A stretch of DNA of 64,000 nucleotides, from the NCBI RefSeq assembly GCF_947039875.1, contig NZ_CAMRAN010000001.1, positions 62,001 to 126,000 of the forward strand, read 5' to 3'. Shown one piece after another: positions 8,145 to 18,532 of the stretch. The notes under the pieces were generated by a model. The model was not told where the DNA came from and ran no database searches. It saw only the letters and a program-made list of their open reading frames with translations. The position numbers and the translations under genes were made by a program. Numbering within the stretch: position 1 is the first letter of the stretch; every line of letters starts with the position of its first letter. This stretch comes from an uncultured Photobacterium sp. (GTDB taxonomy: Bacteria > Pseudomonadota > Gammaproteobacteria > Enterobacterales > Vibrionaceae).

Positions 8145-9869
8145 ATGATAGAAATCAAACGTCGTCCTGTTGTCGATCCTCAATGCTTCTCGAATGAGAT
8201 CCCTGCTATTTTACAACGCATTTATGCGAGCCGTGGTATCACTAATGATGCTGAACTTGAACGCGGCGCGAAAGGATTACTTAATTATAATCAGCTTTAT
8301 GGTATGGCTGATGCAGTAACATTATTAGTTACCGCACTTATCAATAATACTCGTATTATTATTGTCGGTGATTTTGATGCCGATGGTGCCACCAGTTCTG
8401 CATTATCAGTGTTGGCGTTGAAAATGCTAGGCTGTCGTAATGTGGATTATTTAGTTCCGAATCGTTTTGATGATGGCTATGGCCTTAGTCCTGAAGTGGC
8501 GCAGCAAGCGATTGATCGTGGTGCAGAACTTATCATGACGGTGGATAATGGCGTCTCTTCGATTGCTGGTGTCGCAGCAGCAAAGGCACAAGGGGTACAA
8601 GTGCTGGTTACCGATCATCACCTACCGGGAGACTGTTTACCTGCTGCTGATGCGATGGTGAATCCTAACCTTGATCAATGCGGTTTTCCCTCAAAAGCAT
8701 TATGTGGGGTTGGGGTCGCGTTTTATTTGATGCTGGCTTTACGAGCAGAACTGCGTAATAACGGTTGGTTTGAACAACAAGCACTGGCTGTGCCTAATTT
8801 AGCTGAACTGCTTGATTTAGTGGCACTGGGTACGGTTGCTGATGTGGTGGCTTTAGATGGTAATAACCGTATTCTCGTCCATCAAGGGTTACAACGTATT
8901 CGTGCTGGTAAATGCCGCCCTGGTATTCAAGCATTAATCGAAGTGGCTAATCGTGATCCTGCTCGATTAGTGGCGAGTGATCTTGGCTTTGCACTTGGGC
9001 CGCGAATTAATGCTGCTGGACGATTAGACGATATGTCATTCGGAGTGGAGTTACTGCTGTGTGACAATATTCAAGCAGCACGACGTATGGCGTCAGAGCT
9101 TGATGCACTTAATCAAACCCGCAAAGAAATAGAACAAGGGATGAAAGAAGAAGGTCTCGCGATTTGTGAACGGTTACAGTTTAATCAGCAGGATATGCCT
9201 TATGGTTTAGTGCTGTTTCAACGTGATTGGCATCAAGGGGTGATCGGTATTTTAGCCTCGCGGATCAAAGATCAATATCATCGACCAGTAATTGCTTTTG
9301 CTGATGCAGGCAACGATGAAATAAAAGGATCGTGTCGCTCTATTGTCGGATTACACATGCGCGATGTGTTAGATGTGGTTGATACACAACAGCCTGGTAT
9401 GATTTTAAAATTTGGTGGTCACGCGATGGCGGCTGGATTGACCATCCCTGAGTCTCAATTGGACGCCTTCAGTCTCGCTTTTGATGCCGCAGTACGTAAA
9501 GTGTTAGATGAAGATGCATTGCAAGGTGTATTACTCAGTGATGGTGAACTACAACCTCATGAACTAACGCTTGAGACTGCTGAAATATTACGCGCAGGTG
9601 GGCCATGGGGACAACAATTTCCCGAACCGATGTTTGATGGCACGTTTCGATTATTACACCAAAAGCTGGTGGCAGGAAAACATCTAAAAATGATGGTTGA
9701 GCCGTTATCGGGGGGAGGTGTGATCGATGCGATAGCATTTAATGTTGATCTTAAACGGTGGCCAGATGCTTCAGTACAGCAAATTGAATTGGTGTATCGC
9801 CTCGATGTTAATGAGTTTCGCGGCAATCGTAGCGTGCAATTGATGGTTGAACATTTGACTGCAAAATAA
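8145..9869 (+). CDS. recJ: Single-stranded-DNA 5'-3' exonuclease RecJ
   Basis: The 574-residue protein (E. coli 577) is a DHH-family nuclease. Metal-binding motifs are DFDADGATS near residue 75, the TVDNG motif, and DHH at about 157-159. A DHHA1 domain with KFGGHAMAAGLTI near 425 follows, then an OB-type DNA-binding region. RecJ degrades 5' ssDNA ends in RecF recombination, mismatch repair and base-excision repair. It stands between dsbC and prfB as in E. coli, with its own gap on each side. Confidence 0.97.
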   Translation: MIEIKRRPVVDPQCFSNEIPAILQRIYASRGITNDAELERGAKGLLNYNQLYGMADAVTLLVTALINNTRIIIVGDFDADGATSSALSVLALKMLGCRNVDYLVPNRFDDGYGLSPEVAQQAIDRGAELIMTVDNGVSSIAGVAAAKAQGVQVLVTDHHLPGDCLPAADAMVNPNLDQCGFPSKALCGVGVAFYLMLALRAELRNNGWFEQQALAVPNLAELLDLVALGTVADVVALDGNNRILVHQGLQRIRAGKCRPGIQALIEVANRDPARLVASDLGFALGPRINAAGRLDDMSFGVELLLCDNIQAARRMASELDALNQTRKEIEQGMKEEGLAICERLQFNQQDMPYGLVLFQRDWHQGVIGILASRIKDQYHRPVIAFADAGNDEIKGSCRSIVGLHMRDVLDVVDTQQPGMILKFGGHAMAAGLTIPESQLDAFSLAFDAAVRKVLDEDALQGVLLSDGELQPHELTLETAEILRAGGPWGQQFPEPMFDGTFRLLHQKLVAGKHLKMMVEPLSGGGVIDAIAFNVDLKRWPDASVQQIELVYRLDVNEFRGNRSVQLMVEHLTAK

Positions 9870-10037
9870 TGTTAGCCTGAGAACTTAGCCGAAAGTGGTG
9901 AGGATCTTGGCGTCGACAGCCTAGATTGTCACCATATTTCGATTAATTTTCTGATAACCTTTCACTCCCCCTGTATATTCTATCTACAATTCGATAGAAT
10001 CTTGCGGTTATGTCCATTTCGGTAATGAAGCGTGGCG

Positions 10038-11136
10038 ATGTTCGAAATTAATCCTATTAAAAACCGACTTGAGGATGTGTCAGCACGTACTGACATCCTT
10101 AGGGGGTACCTTTGACTATGATGCTAAAAAAGAGCGTCTAGAAGAGGTCAATGCAGAGTTAGAGCAACCAGATGTATGGAGTGAACCTGAACGCGCTCAA
10201 GCGTTAGGTAAAGAACGTGCAGCACTGGAAGCGGTAGTTGAAACCATTGACTTATTAGACCAAGGCGTTGAAGACGTTGCGGGTCTACTTGAGTTAGCGG
10301 TTGAAGAAGACGATCAAGAAACCTTTGATGAGATTGAACCTGAGTTAGCTGAGCTTGAAGCTAAGTTAGCTAAGTTAGAATTTCGTCGAATGTTTGCTGG
10401 TGATCATGATAGTTCTGATTGCTATCTTGACCTTCAAGCAGGTTCTGGTGGTACTGAAGCACAAGATTGGACATCAATGATGCTCCGCATGTATTTGCGC
10501 TGGGCTGATGCCAAAGGCTTTAAGAGCGAGATCATTGAAATTTCTGATGGCGATGTTGCCGGTCTAAAATCTGTCACAGTACGTATTAGCGGTGAGTATG
10601 CTTATGGCTGGTTACGTACCGAAACAGGTGTTCACCGTTTAGTGCGTAAATCACCGTTTGACTCAGGCGGTCGTCGTCATACTTCGTTCGCATCAGCATT
10701 TGTGTATCCAGAAATTGATGACAATATCGTTATTGATATCAATCCTTCTGATTTACGTATTGACGTATACCGCGCATCAGGTGCGGGTGGTCAGCACGTA
10801 AACACCACTGAATCTGCGGTACGTATTACACACTTACCAACAAACCTTGTTGTGCAGTGTCAGAACGATCGCTCTCAGCATAAGAATAAAGATCAAGCAA
10901 TGAAGCAATTAAAAGCGAAATTGTTTGAATATGAAATGCAGAAGCAAAATGCTGAAAAGCAAGCCAGTGAAGATACCAAATCAGACATTGGCTGGGGCAG
11001 TCAAATCCGTTCTTATGTATTGGATGACTCCCGCATAAAAGATTTACGTACTGGGGTGGAAAATCGAAACACCCAAGCAGTATTGGACGGTGATTTAGAC
11101 CGTTTTATTGAAGCTAGCTTGAAATCAGGTCTTTAA
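10038..11136 (+). CDS. prfB: Peptide chain release factor 2 (programmed +1 frameshift)
   Basis: Translation starts at ATG 10038 with [14 protein letters not shown] and runs 25 codons to an in-frame TGA at 10113-10115. There it shifts +1 at CTT-TGA and continues with GAC TAT GAT from 10114, giving 365 residues, the E. coli length. The slippery site is intact: a Shine-Dalgarno-like AGGGGG at 10101-10106, then TAC CTT TGA C. RF2 reads UGA/UAA; SPF (205-207) recognises the codon and GGQ (250-252) triggers peptide release. The TGA lets RF2 autoregulate. An annotation starting at 10069 would be wrong. lysS follows after 32 bases. Confidence 0.98.
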
Positions 11137-11168
11137 CCGAATTTCAGTAAAATTTTAAGGGATACCCC

Positions 11169-12677
11169 ATGACTGACCAAGTACAAGATGAGAATAAACT
11201 GATTGCTGAACGTCGTGCTAAATTAGACATGATCCGCAAAGGTTGTAAAGCAAATGGCCACCCAAATGATTTCCGTCGTGATAGCTTAGCGGCAGATCTA
11301 GAAGCAAAATACGGTGAGATGACTAAGGAAGAGCTTGAACAAGCCGGTCATGTGTTTGCAATCGCTGGCCGTGTAATGGCTAAGCGTGGTCCTTTCCTTG
11401 CAATTCAAGATGTATCTGGCCGTATTCAGGCTTATGCATCTAAAGATGTTCAGAAAGAGCTAAAAGAAAAATATTCTGGTCTAGATATCGGTGACATCAT
11501 CGGTGTTAAAGGGGCGCTACATAAATCTGGTAAAGGTGATCTTTACATCGAAATGGATAGCTACGAGTTGCTAACAAAAGCACTGCGTCCATTACCAGAG
11601 AAATTCCATGGTCTAACTGACCAAGAAATGCGTTACCGTCAACGTTATGTTGATCTGATTGTAAATGACGATTCTCGTCGTGCATTTATCATTCGTTCAA
11701 AAGTAGTTTCAGCGATCCGTAATTTCATGGTAACAAAAAACTTCATGGAAGTTGAAACGCCAATGATGCACGTGATCCCTGGTGGTGCAACAGCACGTCC
11801 ATTTGTGACTCACCATAATGCATTAGACATCGACATGTACCTACGTGTTGCGCCTGAGCTTTACCTTAAGCGTCTAGTGGTTGGTGGTTTTGAGCGTGTA
11901 TTTGAAATTAACCGTAACTTCCGTAATGAAGGTCTATCTCCACGTCATAATCCTGAATTCACTATGATGGAATTCTACATGGCGTACGCTGATTACCATG
12001 ATCTAATGGATCTTACTGAAGAAATGCTAAGCAGCGTTGCGATTGACGTTCTAGGTTCTTCAAAAATGCCTTATGGTGAGTTTGAAGTTGAATTTGCTGG
12101 CCCTTACGCGCGTATCAGCATGCTAGATGCAATCAAGCAATACAACCCAGATCATGCAGAAATCCAAGCATTAACTTACGAAGGCGTTGCTGATCGTGAG
12201 CTGATGGTCAAGATTGCTAAGTCTGTACATGTTGACGTTGAAAGCTTCTGGACGTGTGGTCAGTTATTAGAAGAGATCTTTGGTGAAACCGCTGAACCTC
12301 AACTAATGCAACCAACATTCATTACTGAATACCCAGCAGATATCTCACCACTTGCTCGTCGTAATGATGAAAACCCATTCATTACTGATCGCTTTGAATT
12401 CTTCATCGGTGGCCGTGAAGTTGCGAATGGTTTCTCTGAGCTTAACGATGCTCAAGACCAAGACCAACGCTTTAAAGCACAAGTTAATGCTAAAGATGCG
12501 GGCGATGATGAAGCTATGTACTATGACGCAGACTACATTACTGCGCTAGAGCATGGTTTACCGCCAACAGCAGGTCAAGGTATCGGTATTGACCGTTTAG
12601 TAATGCTATTTACTAACACACATACAATTCGTGACGTTATTTTGTTCCCGGCAATGCGCCCACAACTAAATAATTAA
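11169..12677 (+). CDS. lysS: Lysyl-tRNA synthetase (class II)
   Basis: This 502-residue class IIb synthetase has an N-terminal OB anticodon-binding domain (about 60-150) and a catalytic core. Motif 2 contains [20 protein letters not shown] near residue 255, and motif 3 contains [13 protein letters not shown] near 475. It charges tRNA-Lys. It follows prfB closely, so the pair is probably one operon, and it ends in a strong terminator. Confidence 0.98.
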   Translation: MTDQVQDENKLIAERRAKLDMIRKGCKANGHPNDFRRDSLAADLEAKYGEMTKEELEQAGHVFAIAGRVMAKRGPFLAIQDVSGRIQAYASKDVQKELKEKYSGLDIGDIIGVKGALHKSGKGDLYIEMDSYELLTKALRPLPEKFHGLTDQEMRYRQRYVDLIVNDDSRRAFIIRSKVVSAIRNFMVTKNFMEVETPMMHVIPGGATARPFVTHHNALDIDMYLRVAPELYLKRLVVGGFERVFEINRNFRNEGLSPRHNPEFTMMEFYMAYADYHDLMDLTEEMLSSVAIDVLGSSKMPYGEFEVEFAGPYARISMLDAIKQYNPDHAEIQALTYEGVADRELMVKIAKSVHVDVESFWTCGQLLEEIFGETAEPQLMQPTFITEYPADISPLARRNDENPFITDRFEFFIGGREVANGFSELNDAQDQDQRFKAQVNAKDAGDDEAMYYDADYITALEHGLPPTAGQGIGIDRLVMLFTNTHTIRDVILFPAMRPQLNN

Positions 12678-12691
12678 TCGTGTCGTGATAT

Positions 12692-12725
12692 AAAAAACCA
12701 TCGCATTATGCGATGGTTTTTTTTT
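12692..12725 (+). terminator. Terminator after lysS
   Basis: AAAAAACCATCGCAT, short loop, ATGCGATGG and nine or more T residues; ends the prfB-lysS unit. Confidence 0.93.
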
Positions 12726-12908
12726 GTCTGAAAAAAGAGTCAAAAAAGCGACAAATAGCGATTTGTTTTATAAAAATTCGAGTTACATCAACAGATTATA
12801 TTACTAAAATCACATTATACTAAACAGGTTGCATTTGTTGGTATATTATTAATAAAGCAGTTGTTAAATACCACTAAAGAGATAATTGCGTTATTGATGG
12901 AGGGAAGA

Positions 12909-14252
12909 ATGACTATCGGGATGGTAAAAAAAGCTAAGGCTGTTATTCCTAATACCTTAGTTATTTTTGGCGGTAATAATCAGCAGTGGCTACCAACAAT
13001 GGAAAGTGCTGGTTGGTTATGTCATCGTTGTTATGATTTACGAACAGCAGAAACATTACTGTTAGAAATTGGTCCTTGCATTAGTGTTGTTGACCTTAGC
13101 CATGATGATTTTAGTATCCATAGTTTTTCTGCAATGGTAAATCGTAATAAACAAGTACGCTGGATTGCGATTGTACGTGATGAGCAACTTGCTAATGAAG
13201 CGATAGGCCAATTTATCGTTAATTTCTGTCTTGATTATTTTTCGGTGCCTGTTCCGTCAGAGCGATTATTACAAACGATCGGTCATCAGATTGGTATGGT
13301 TAATTTAGAGCGTAAGGTATGGCCACAATTAGGTAATTTTGGCCAGCAAGGGCTACAAGGCTCTACGGCAGTGATGAAAAAATTACGCGATCAAGTAAAG
13401 CGGATTGCATTAAGCGATGTTTCTGTTGTTATTAGTGGTGAAATTGGAACCGGGAAAATATTAGTTGCTGATGCTATTTTTCAAGCTTCAGCGCGTGCAA
13501 AACAGCAGGTGATACGGGTTAACTGTGAAACTATAACCGCTGATTGGATAATAGAGACAGAACATGGCCCCCTATCTGTTTTTGAAGCGGCCAATAATGG
13601 GGTGTTAGTGCTTGAGGGGTTTACCGCATTAACGGATGCTTGCCAGCAAGCACTGTATCAAGTGTTGGTTGATGGCAGTTATTGTGGCACTAAAGGCAAG
13701 ACTATTGCTGTTAATATACGAATTATTTCAATAACCCATCATTCGCTTGATAATCTGGTGACATTAGCGACGTTACGACGAGAGTTATATTTCCGCTTAA
13801 ATGTCGTTTCTATTACAGTGCCACCGCTACGTGAGCGCAGTGATGACATTATTTCCTTAGCTGATTTTTTATTATTAAAATATGCACGTCAATATAACAG
13901 CGTCGCTAAATCTTTATCGGAACAGGCTCAAGCAATGTTATTGCAATATCCATGGCCCGGTAATGTGCGAGAGCTTATTTGCCAAATAAAACGGGCGGTA
14001 TTGTTAGCGGAAAATAAATGTATTGAAGCGGATCAGTTAGATATCCCTCGTTTAATTGATGATAAATTAAGTTTAAAAAAAGTGCGTGAAGAGTCTGAAC
14101 GAAATGCTTTATTAACCGTATTAGAAAATAATAAAGGTCAAATATCGGCAGCTGCACGTGAATTGGGCGTATCACGCGCAACGATGTATCGTTTATTAAA
14201 TAAGCATGAGTTAATTCCACCACCGCGGTGTTTTCGTCAAAGTCACGCCTGA
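12909..14252 (+). CDS. vpsR: VpsR-like bEBP-type transcription regulator with reduced AAA+ domain
   Basis: The 447-residue protein (V. cholerae VpsR is about 444) starts at ATG 12909, with GGAGGG just upstream. The N-terminal receiver-like domain carries the VpsR hallmarks GPCISVVDLSHDDFS, VNRNKQVRW, FIVNFCLDYF and LERKVWPQ. A central AAA+ domain and a Fis-type HTH (QISAAARELGVSRATMYRLL) follow. VpsR controls biofilm polysaccharide genes and binds c-di-GMP. Here the Walker A is GEIGTGK instead of GESGTGKE, the whole GAFTGA sigma-54 loop is absent, and Walker B reads VLVLEGF without the acidic DE pair. The arginine-finger segment FRLNVV and PPLRER remain. Its place after lysS is also that of vpsR in V. 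cholerae. Confidence 0.82.
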   Translation: MTIGMVKKAKAVIPNTLVIFGGNNQQWLPTMESAGWLCHRCYDLRTAETLLLEIGPCISVVDLSHDDFSIHSFSAMVNRNKQVRWIAIVRDEQLANEAIGQFIVNFCLDYFSVPVPSERLLQTIGHQIGMVNLERKVWPQLGNFGQQGLQGSTAVMKKLRDQVKRIALSDVSVVISGEIGTGKILVADAIFQASARAKQQVIRVNCETITADWIIETEHGPLSVFEAANNGVLVLEGFTALTDACQQALYQVLVDGSYCGTKGKTIAVNIRIISITHHSLDNLVTLATLRRELYFRLNVVSITVPPLRERSDDIISLADFLLLKYARQYNSVAKSLSEQAQAMLLQYPWPGNVRELICQIKRAVLLAENKCIEADQLDIPRLIDDKLSLKKVREESERNALLTVLENNKGQISAAARELGVSRATMYRLLNKHELIPPPRCFRQSHA

Positions 14253-14275
14253 TTAATCTATTGGAATCAGTATGA

Positions 14276-14956
14276 CTAAATAAAATGCTGTTGCAGCAAT
14301 TGCGCGGTAAATTGTTTTTTTAGGTAGAAGCCACGCGGCAAGGTTTTAATGGGCTGACCATTAGCACCATAAGCTTCAGTAAGTACTTTACTGTTGGCGG
14401 CTTTTGGACGTAATTGCAGTACTTCACCATGACGCGCAGTGATAGTTTCTACTTGTCCTAACACGATCATATCCATTAACTCTTCCCAATCCTGCTGTAG
14501 TTGTGCTTCTTCTTCGGCACTAGGACTCCACAGTAATGCTGAACCAACATGGCGTTCTTCAAGTGGAATATCTCGCTCTCCTTCGACGGGGACCCACAAT
14601 ACCCGTGCCAGTTTTTGTCTGATATGACTGCTGTGCCATTGTAAGCCTTGCACTCCAATCAAAGGGGCAACACAAACAAACGTTGTCTCAAGTGGCTTCC
14701 CCTGATAACTGATCGGGATGGTTTTTAGTTCAATGCCGAGCTCAATAAAATCGGGAACCGGTTTACTGCCCGCCGTTGCACCGAGGTGCCATTCTAATAA
14801 TTGACCAACCCAACCTTTATCACGTTTAAGATCCGGAGGGGGAATGATGCCCGCGATTGCGGCTAATTCACCAAGAGTCATGCCTGCCAATTGTTGGGCT
14901 CGATTGAGTAATTCAGCTTCTGTTTTTGGCGTTGAACGGATGATTTTTATATTCAT
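14276..14956 (-). CDS. mutH: DNA mismatch repair endonuclease MutH
   Basis: The 226-residue protein (E. coli 229) shows the type II restriction-like catalytic set D69, E76 and K78 in [11 protein letters not shown], with E55 upstream. MutH nicks the unmethylated strand at hemimethylated GATC sites when activated by MutL. Its presence implies Dam-directed mismatch repair. It converges on the vpsR-like gene, whose stop is only 23 bases away, with no clear terminator between them. Confidence 0.97.
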   Translation of the reverse strand: MNIKIIRSTPKTEAELLNRAQQLAGMTLGELAAIAGIIPPPDLKRDKGWVGQLLEWHLGATAGSKPVPDFIELGIELKTIPISYQGKPLETTFVCVAPLIGVQGLQWHSSHIRQKLARVLWVPVEGERDIPLEERHVGSALLWSPSAEEEAQLQQDWEELMDMIVLGQVETITARHGEVLQLRPKAANSKVLTEAYGANGQPIKTLPRGFYLKKQFTAQLLQQHFI

Positions 14957-15673
14957 AAAGTGTCGTGATAGTCAGTTATATTCAATTTTTTATCGCAATT
15001 AATACTATCATATTCGTATGGGTTGGTGGGTGAGGATCGGTATTGATCATTAGAGGTAAATGATGATTGTGGTTGATCATTGCCGCAGTAGCAGGGTCTG
15101 ATGATTTTATTATTAGCTACAGGTCATGTTATTTAAGACTAAGATTAAAATAAAAGATATCCACAGCTTTTTTTTTGAAAATATTTCATTGCAGTATAAC
15201 TGATTATTTACACAGTGATAAGTTGTAAAAGTAACCATTGTGATGTGGTGTTGTTCATTACGATTAGGGGGAAGTTGTGGGTAAAGTCATTATTGGTTGA
15301 TATTTAATCGATCGTTTTTTAGTGATGTGAAAGTTGCCTTTATTTTATTTTATTATAGAGATTATTTGATTTTATCTTTATGTTTTTAATGTGAAAAAAA
15401 TATATAATGACTATTGTTGTTGTTCGTTGCTAAGACATTATTTGTTACTTAAATCGGCTTTTTTTAGGTTTCTGCACAAATCTATCCACAGAAAGAGTGA
15501 ATAAATGTGGGACATGTCTCATTTGGCTGTCTGTAAAGTAATCAGTGTGCAAAGTTATCCAGAATCTGGTTTTTATTGTGTAAAACTCGGCGATATTGAT
15601 GAATGTTTGTTTACCGATCACGTCTACTATGAAAAAATCATTATTAATAGATATTTATACTTGAGGTCGTCCA
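14957..15673. other. 717-base gene-free stretch mutH/rppH
   Basis: The stretch is AT-rich and contains no gene I recognise. It holds five 9-mers one base away from the DnaA box: 15157-15165, 15276-15284 (minus strand), 15470-15478, 15482-15490 and 15555-15563. It also holds several T-runs and a 58-codon frame at 15505-15681 that overlaps the rppH start. Promoters for mutH and rppH must lie here. Confidence 0.5.
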
Positions 15674-16195
15674 GTGATTGATGGCGATGGATACCGCCCT
15701 AATGTAGGGATCGTTATCTGCAATGGCCATGGCCAGGTATTTTGGGCTCGACGATATGGACAACATTCTTGGCAATTTCCGCAAGGTGGCATTGATGAAG
15801 GTGAAACCCCTGAGCAAGCTATGTACCGTGAATTGTATGAAGAAGTAGGATTAACCAAAAAAGATGTCAGGATAATTGCGTCAAGCCGACACTGGTTACG
15901 TTATAAATTACCGAAGCGTCTTGTGCGGTGGGATTCAAAACCTGTTTGTATCGGTCAAAAGCAAAAGTGGTTTTTGCTGAGTTTGGAATGCGATGAGTCC
16001 AAGGTCAATATGCAGCGTGGTGTAACACCTGAGTTTGATGGTTGGCGCTGGGTAAGTTATTGGTACCCAGTAAGGCAAGTTGTCTCTTTTAAGCGTGACG
16101 TATATCGTCGAGCATTAAAGGAGTTTGCAGCTGTTGCAATGCCATTTAAAGAATGGAAAGAACGTAAATTTAAGCGCATTAAAAAACGTAATTAG
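15674..16195 (+). CDS. rppH: RNA pyrophosphohydrolase RppH
   Basis: This 173-residue Nudix hydrolase starts at GTG 15674 with [15 protein letters not shown], aligned exactly with E. coli RppH. The Nudix box runs from G38 ([20 protein letters not shown] is its core) and has the catalytic REx2EE glutamates. It removes pyrophosphate from 5' ends of mRNA, which opens them to RNase E. The basic C-terminus ([15 protein letters not shown]) is typical. It is followed after 44 bases by ptsP, probably co-transcribed. Confidence 0.97.
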   Translation: MIDGDGYRPNVGIVICNGHGQVFWARRYGQHSWQFPQGGIDEGETPEQAMYRELYEEVGLTKKDVRIIASSRHWLRYKLPKRLVRWDSKPVCIGQKQKWFLLSLECDESKVNMQRGVTPEFDGWRWVSYWYPVRQVVSFKRDVYRRALKEFAAVAMPFKEWKERKFKRIKKRN

Positions 16196-16239
16196 CAAGT
16201 CGAGGTTATTGGCTCACAGGGAACAATTAAAGGCTCGTT

Positions 16240-18498
16240 ATGCTGACACAGCTAAGAGAAATTGTTGACAAGGTTGTCAGCGCCCACACATTGATTGATG
16301 CATTGGATCAATTAGTTTCCAATACTACTTTGGTAATGAAAACCGATTGTTGTTCGGTGTACATTGCCGATCATCAGCGTCAGGTTTATACCCTGATGGC
16401 GACACAGGGATTGAATAAATCTCGACGACGCATCAGCTTACGCTTTGATCAAGGATTAGTAGGATTAGTGGGTCAACGAGCTGAGCCATTAAATGTTGCA
16501 GATGCTCGAGTACATCCCCGCTTTAAACATTTACCAGGGATCGGAGAGGAATCTTTTCGATCCTTTTTTGGTACTCCCATTATTCATCAACGCCAAGTTC
16601 TCGGCGTTATTGTTGTCCAGCAGCGCGAGCAACGTGAATTTACCGAAAGTGAAGAGTCTTTTTTAGTTACGCTAGCAGCTCAGTTGGCGGGTATTTTAGC
16701 GCATGCGAAAGCACAAGGAATGTGGTTTGAAAAAGGTCACCGATTGCACCTCACGGGATCAGCTGCATCAACTGGGGTCGCGATTGCCAAAGCATGGTGG
16801 GATGACACACAGCCATTATTAGAGCATGTGGCGCCAGCATCATGTTTAGACTGCCATGCTGAACAAGAACGCTTAACCATTGCGATAGATTCTGCGGGTA
16901 AAGAATTTCGACGGTTGCGAAAGCGGTTTGATAGCGAATTACAAAAAGAAACTCTCGCCATTTTTGACTTATTTAGCCACCTGCTTAATGATCCTTTGTT
17001 ACGTAAGGATCTTAAACATCATATAGCTGGAGGGGATCAAGCAGAATGGGCTGTACGGCAAGTGGTTGAAACATATTCAAACCGTTTTGCTAACATGAAA
17101 GATCTTTACCTTAAAGAGCGCGCGCGTGATATTCGTGAGTTAGGACAACGGCTGTTATATTTTTTATGTGATGATAAACCGAATGAACAACAATGGGATG
17201 AACCGATTGTCTTGTTGACTCGTGAATTAACGGCGGCAATGTTAGCCACTGTACCTGCTGGAAAACTAGCAGCAGTGGTTGCTCAAGAAGGCGCGGCTAA
17301 CTCTCATGCCGCCATTTTATCGCGAGCATTAGGTATTCCGACCATCATGGGAGTCGATTTTACACCTCAAACAGTACATAACAATCTGGTGGTAGTTGAT
17401 GGTTATCGTGGCGATTTACTGGTTAACCCTAATCGTCATGTGTTGGCGGAGTATCGTCGTTTATTGCGTGAAGATGATGAGCTTGAAAAGATCGTTGAAT
17501 GCGATCAGCAGCAACATGCAGTAACCAAAGATCAGCAGCGGATCATGGTACATATTAATGCCGGATTAAGTGCTGATTCACATTTAGCCTTAAACAAAGG
17601 CATTGATGGGGTGGGTTTATACCGCACTGAAGTGCCGTTTTTGCTACAACGCAGTTTTCCTTCCGAAGAAGAACAAATTAACCAGTATCGTGCAATTTTG
17701 CACACTTACCCTGATCAACCCGTGGTGATGCGAACATTGGATATTGGTGGCGATAAACCATTACCTTATTTATCCATTGAAGAAGATAACCCATTTCTTG
17801 GTTGGCGTGGCATTCGGTTTACGCTTGATCACCCTGAAATCTTTATGATTCAAGTACGTGCCATGCTGCGAGCCAGTATTGGGCTGACTAATTTAGATAT
17901 TTTATTGCCGATGATTTCGGGGATAAATGAACTTGATGATGCTAAAGCCATACTTGAACGAGCATATACCGATGTCGCTCAAACGGCATTAGCGGCAGGA
18001 CAACTGCTGCATAAGCCTCGAATTGGGATCATGATTGAAGTGCCGTCGATGTTATATCAATTGCATGCTTTAGTTGGACGGGTCGATTTTATCTCAGTGG
18101 GGAGTAATGATTTAACCCAATATTTATTAGCCGTTGATCGTAATAATGCGCGGGTAGCGAGTGTCTATGATGCGCTTCATCCCGCAGTTTTACATGCCTT
18201 AAAACATATTGTCGATAGCGCTAAACGGTATCAATTACCTGTGTGTGTCTGTGGTGAGTTAGCGGGCGATCCTGTTGGAGCGGTGTTGTTAGTCGGTATG
18301 GGATATCGTTCGTTGAGTATGAATGCGCGTAATGTCGCGAAAATTAAATATATTTTACGGCATATTAATGGTTCAGATATGACATCATTAGCAACTCAAG
18401 CGCTACAAGTTGATGTTGCTGATGATGTTCGTCAATTAACGACAGCATTTATTGAACAATATCAGCTGGGTGGTTTTATTCGTGCAGGTAATAAATAA
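16240..18498 (+). CDS. ptsP: PEP-protein phosphotransferase EI-Ntr (PtsP)
   Basis: The 752-residue protein has an N-terminal GAF domain (about 15-155) that senses glutamine/2-oxoglutarate in E. coli. PTS enzyme I-like domains follow. The phosphorylated histidine is H356 in GAANSHAAIL, at the E. coli position. The PEP-binding barrel ends with the catalytic cysteine C671 in VCGELAGDP. It passes phosphate from PEP to NPr and then EIIA-Ntr. It is second in the rppH-ptsP group. Confidence 0.97.
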   Translation: MLTQLREIVDKVVSAHTLIDALDQLVSNTTLVMKTDCCSVYIADHQRQVYTLMATQGLNKSRRRISLRFDQGLVGLVGQRAEPLNVADARVHPRFKHLPGIGEESFRSFFGTPIIHQRQVLGVIVVQQREQREFTESEESFLVTLAAQLAGILAHAKAQGMWFEKGHRLHLTGSAASTGVAIAKAWWDDTQPLLEHVAPASCLDCHAEQERLTIAIDSAGKEFRRLRKRFDSELQKETLAIFDLFSHLLNDPLLRKDLKHHIAGGDQAEWAVRQVVETYSNRFANMKDLYLKERARDIRELGQRLLYFLCDDKPNEQQWDEPIVLLTRELTAAMLATVPAGKLAAVVAQEGAANSHAAILSRALGIPTIMGVDFTPQTVHNNLVVVDGYRGDLLVNPNRHVLAEYRRLLREDDELEKIVECDQQQHAVTKDQQRIMVHINAGLSADSHLALNKGIDGVGLYRTEVPFLLQRSFPSEEEQINQYRAILHTYPDQPVVMRTLDIGGDKPLPYLSIEEDNPFLGWRGIRFTLDHPEIFMIQVRAMLRASIGLTNLDILLPMISGINELDDAKAILERAYTDVAQTALAAGQLLHKPRIGIMIEVPSMLYQLHALVGRVDFISVGSNDLTQYLLAVDRNNARVASVYDALHPAVLHALKHIVDSAKRYQLPVCVCGELAGDPVGAVLLVGMGYRSLSMNARNVAKIKYILRHINGSDMTSLATQALQVDVADDVRQLTTAFIEQYQLGGFIRAGNK

Positions 18499-18532
18499 CG
18501 GTGGTGTAGTGTGAAAACATGTGTGGGTGATT

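Noticed and set aside
10069-11136. prfB starting at ATG 10069 with residues MRMCQHVLT
   Set aside because: This frame bypasses the true N-terminus; the frameshift product from 10038 matches RF2 in sequence and length.
14957-15673. Idea that this gap is crtS or a chromosome origin
   Set aside because: No oriC neighbours (mnmG, dnaA, rsm genes) and no perfect DnaA boxes. The known crtS neighbours are absent. Kept only as a DnaA-box-like cluster.
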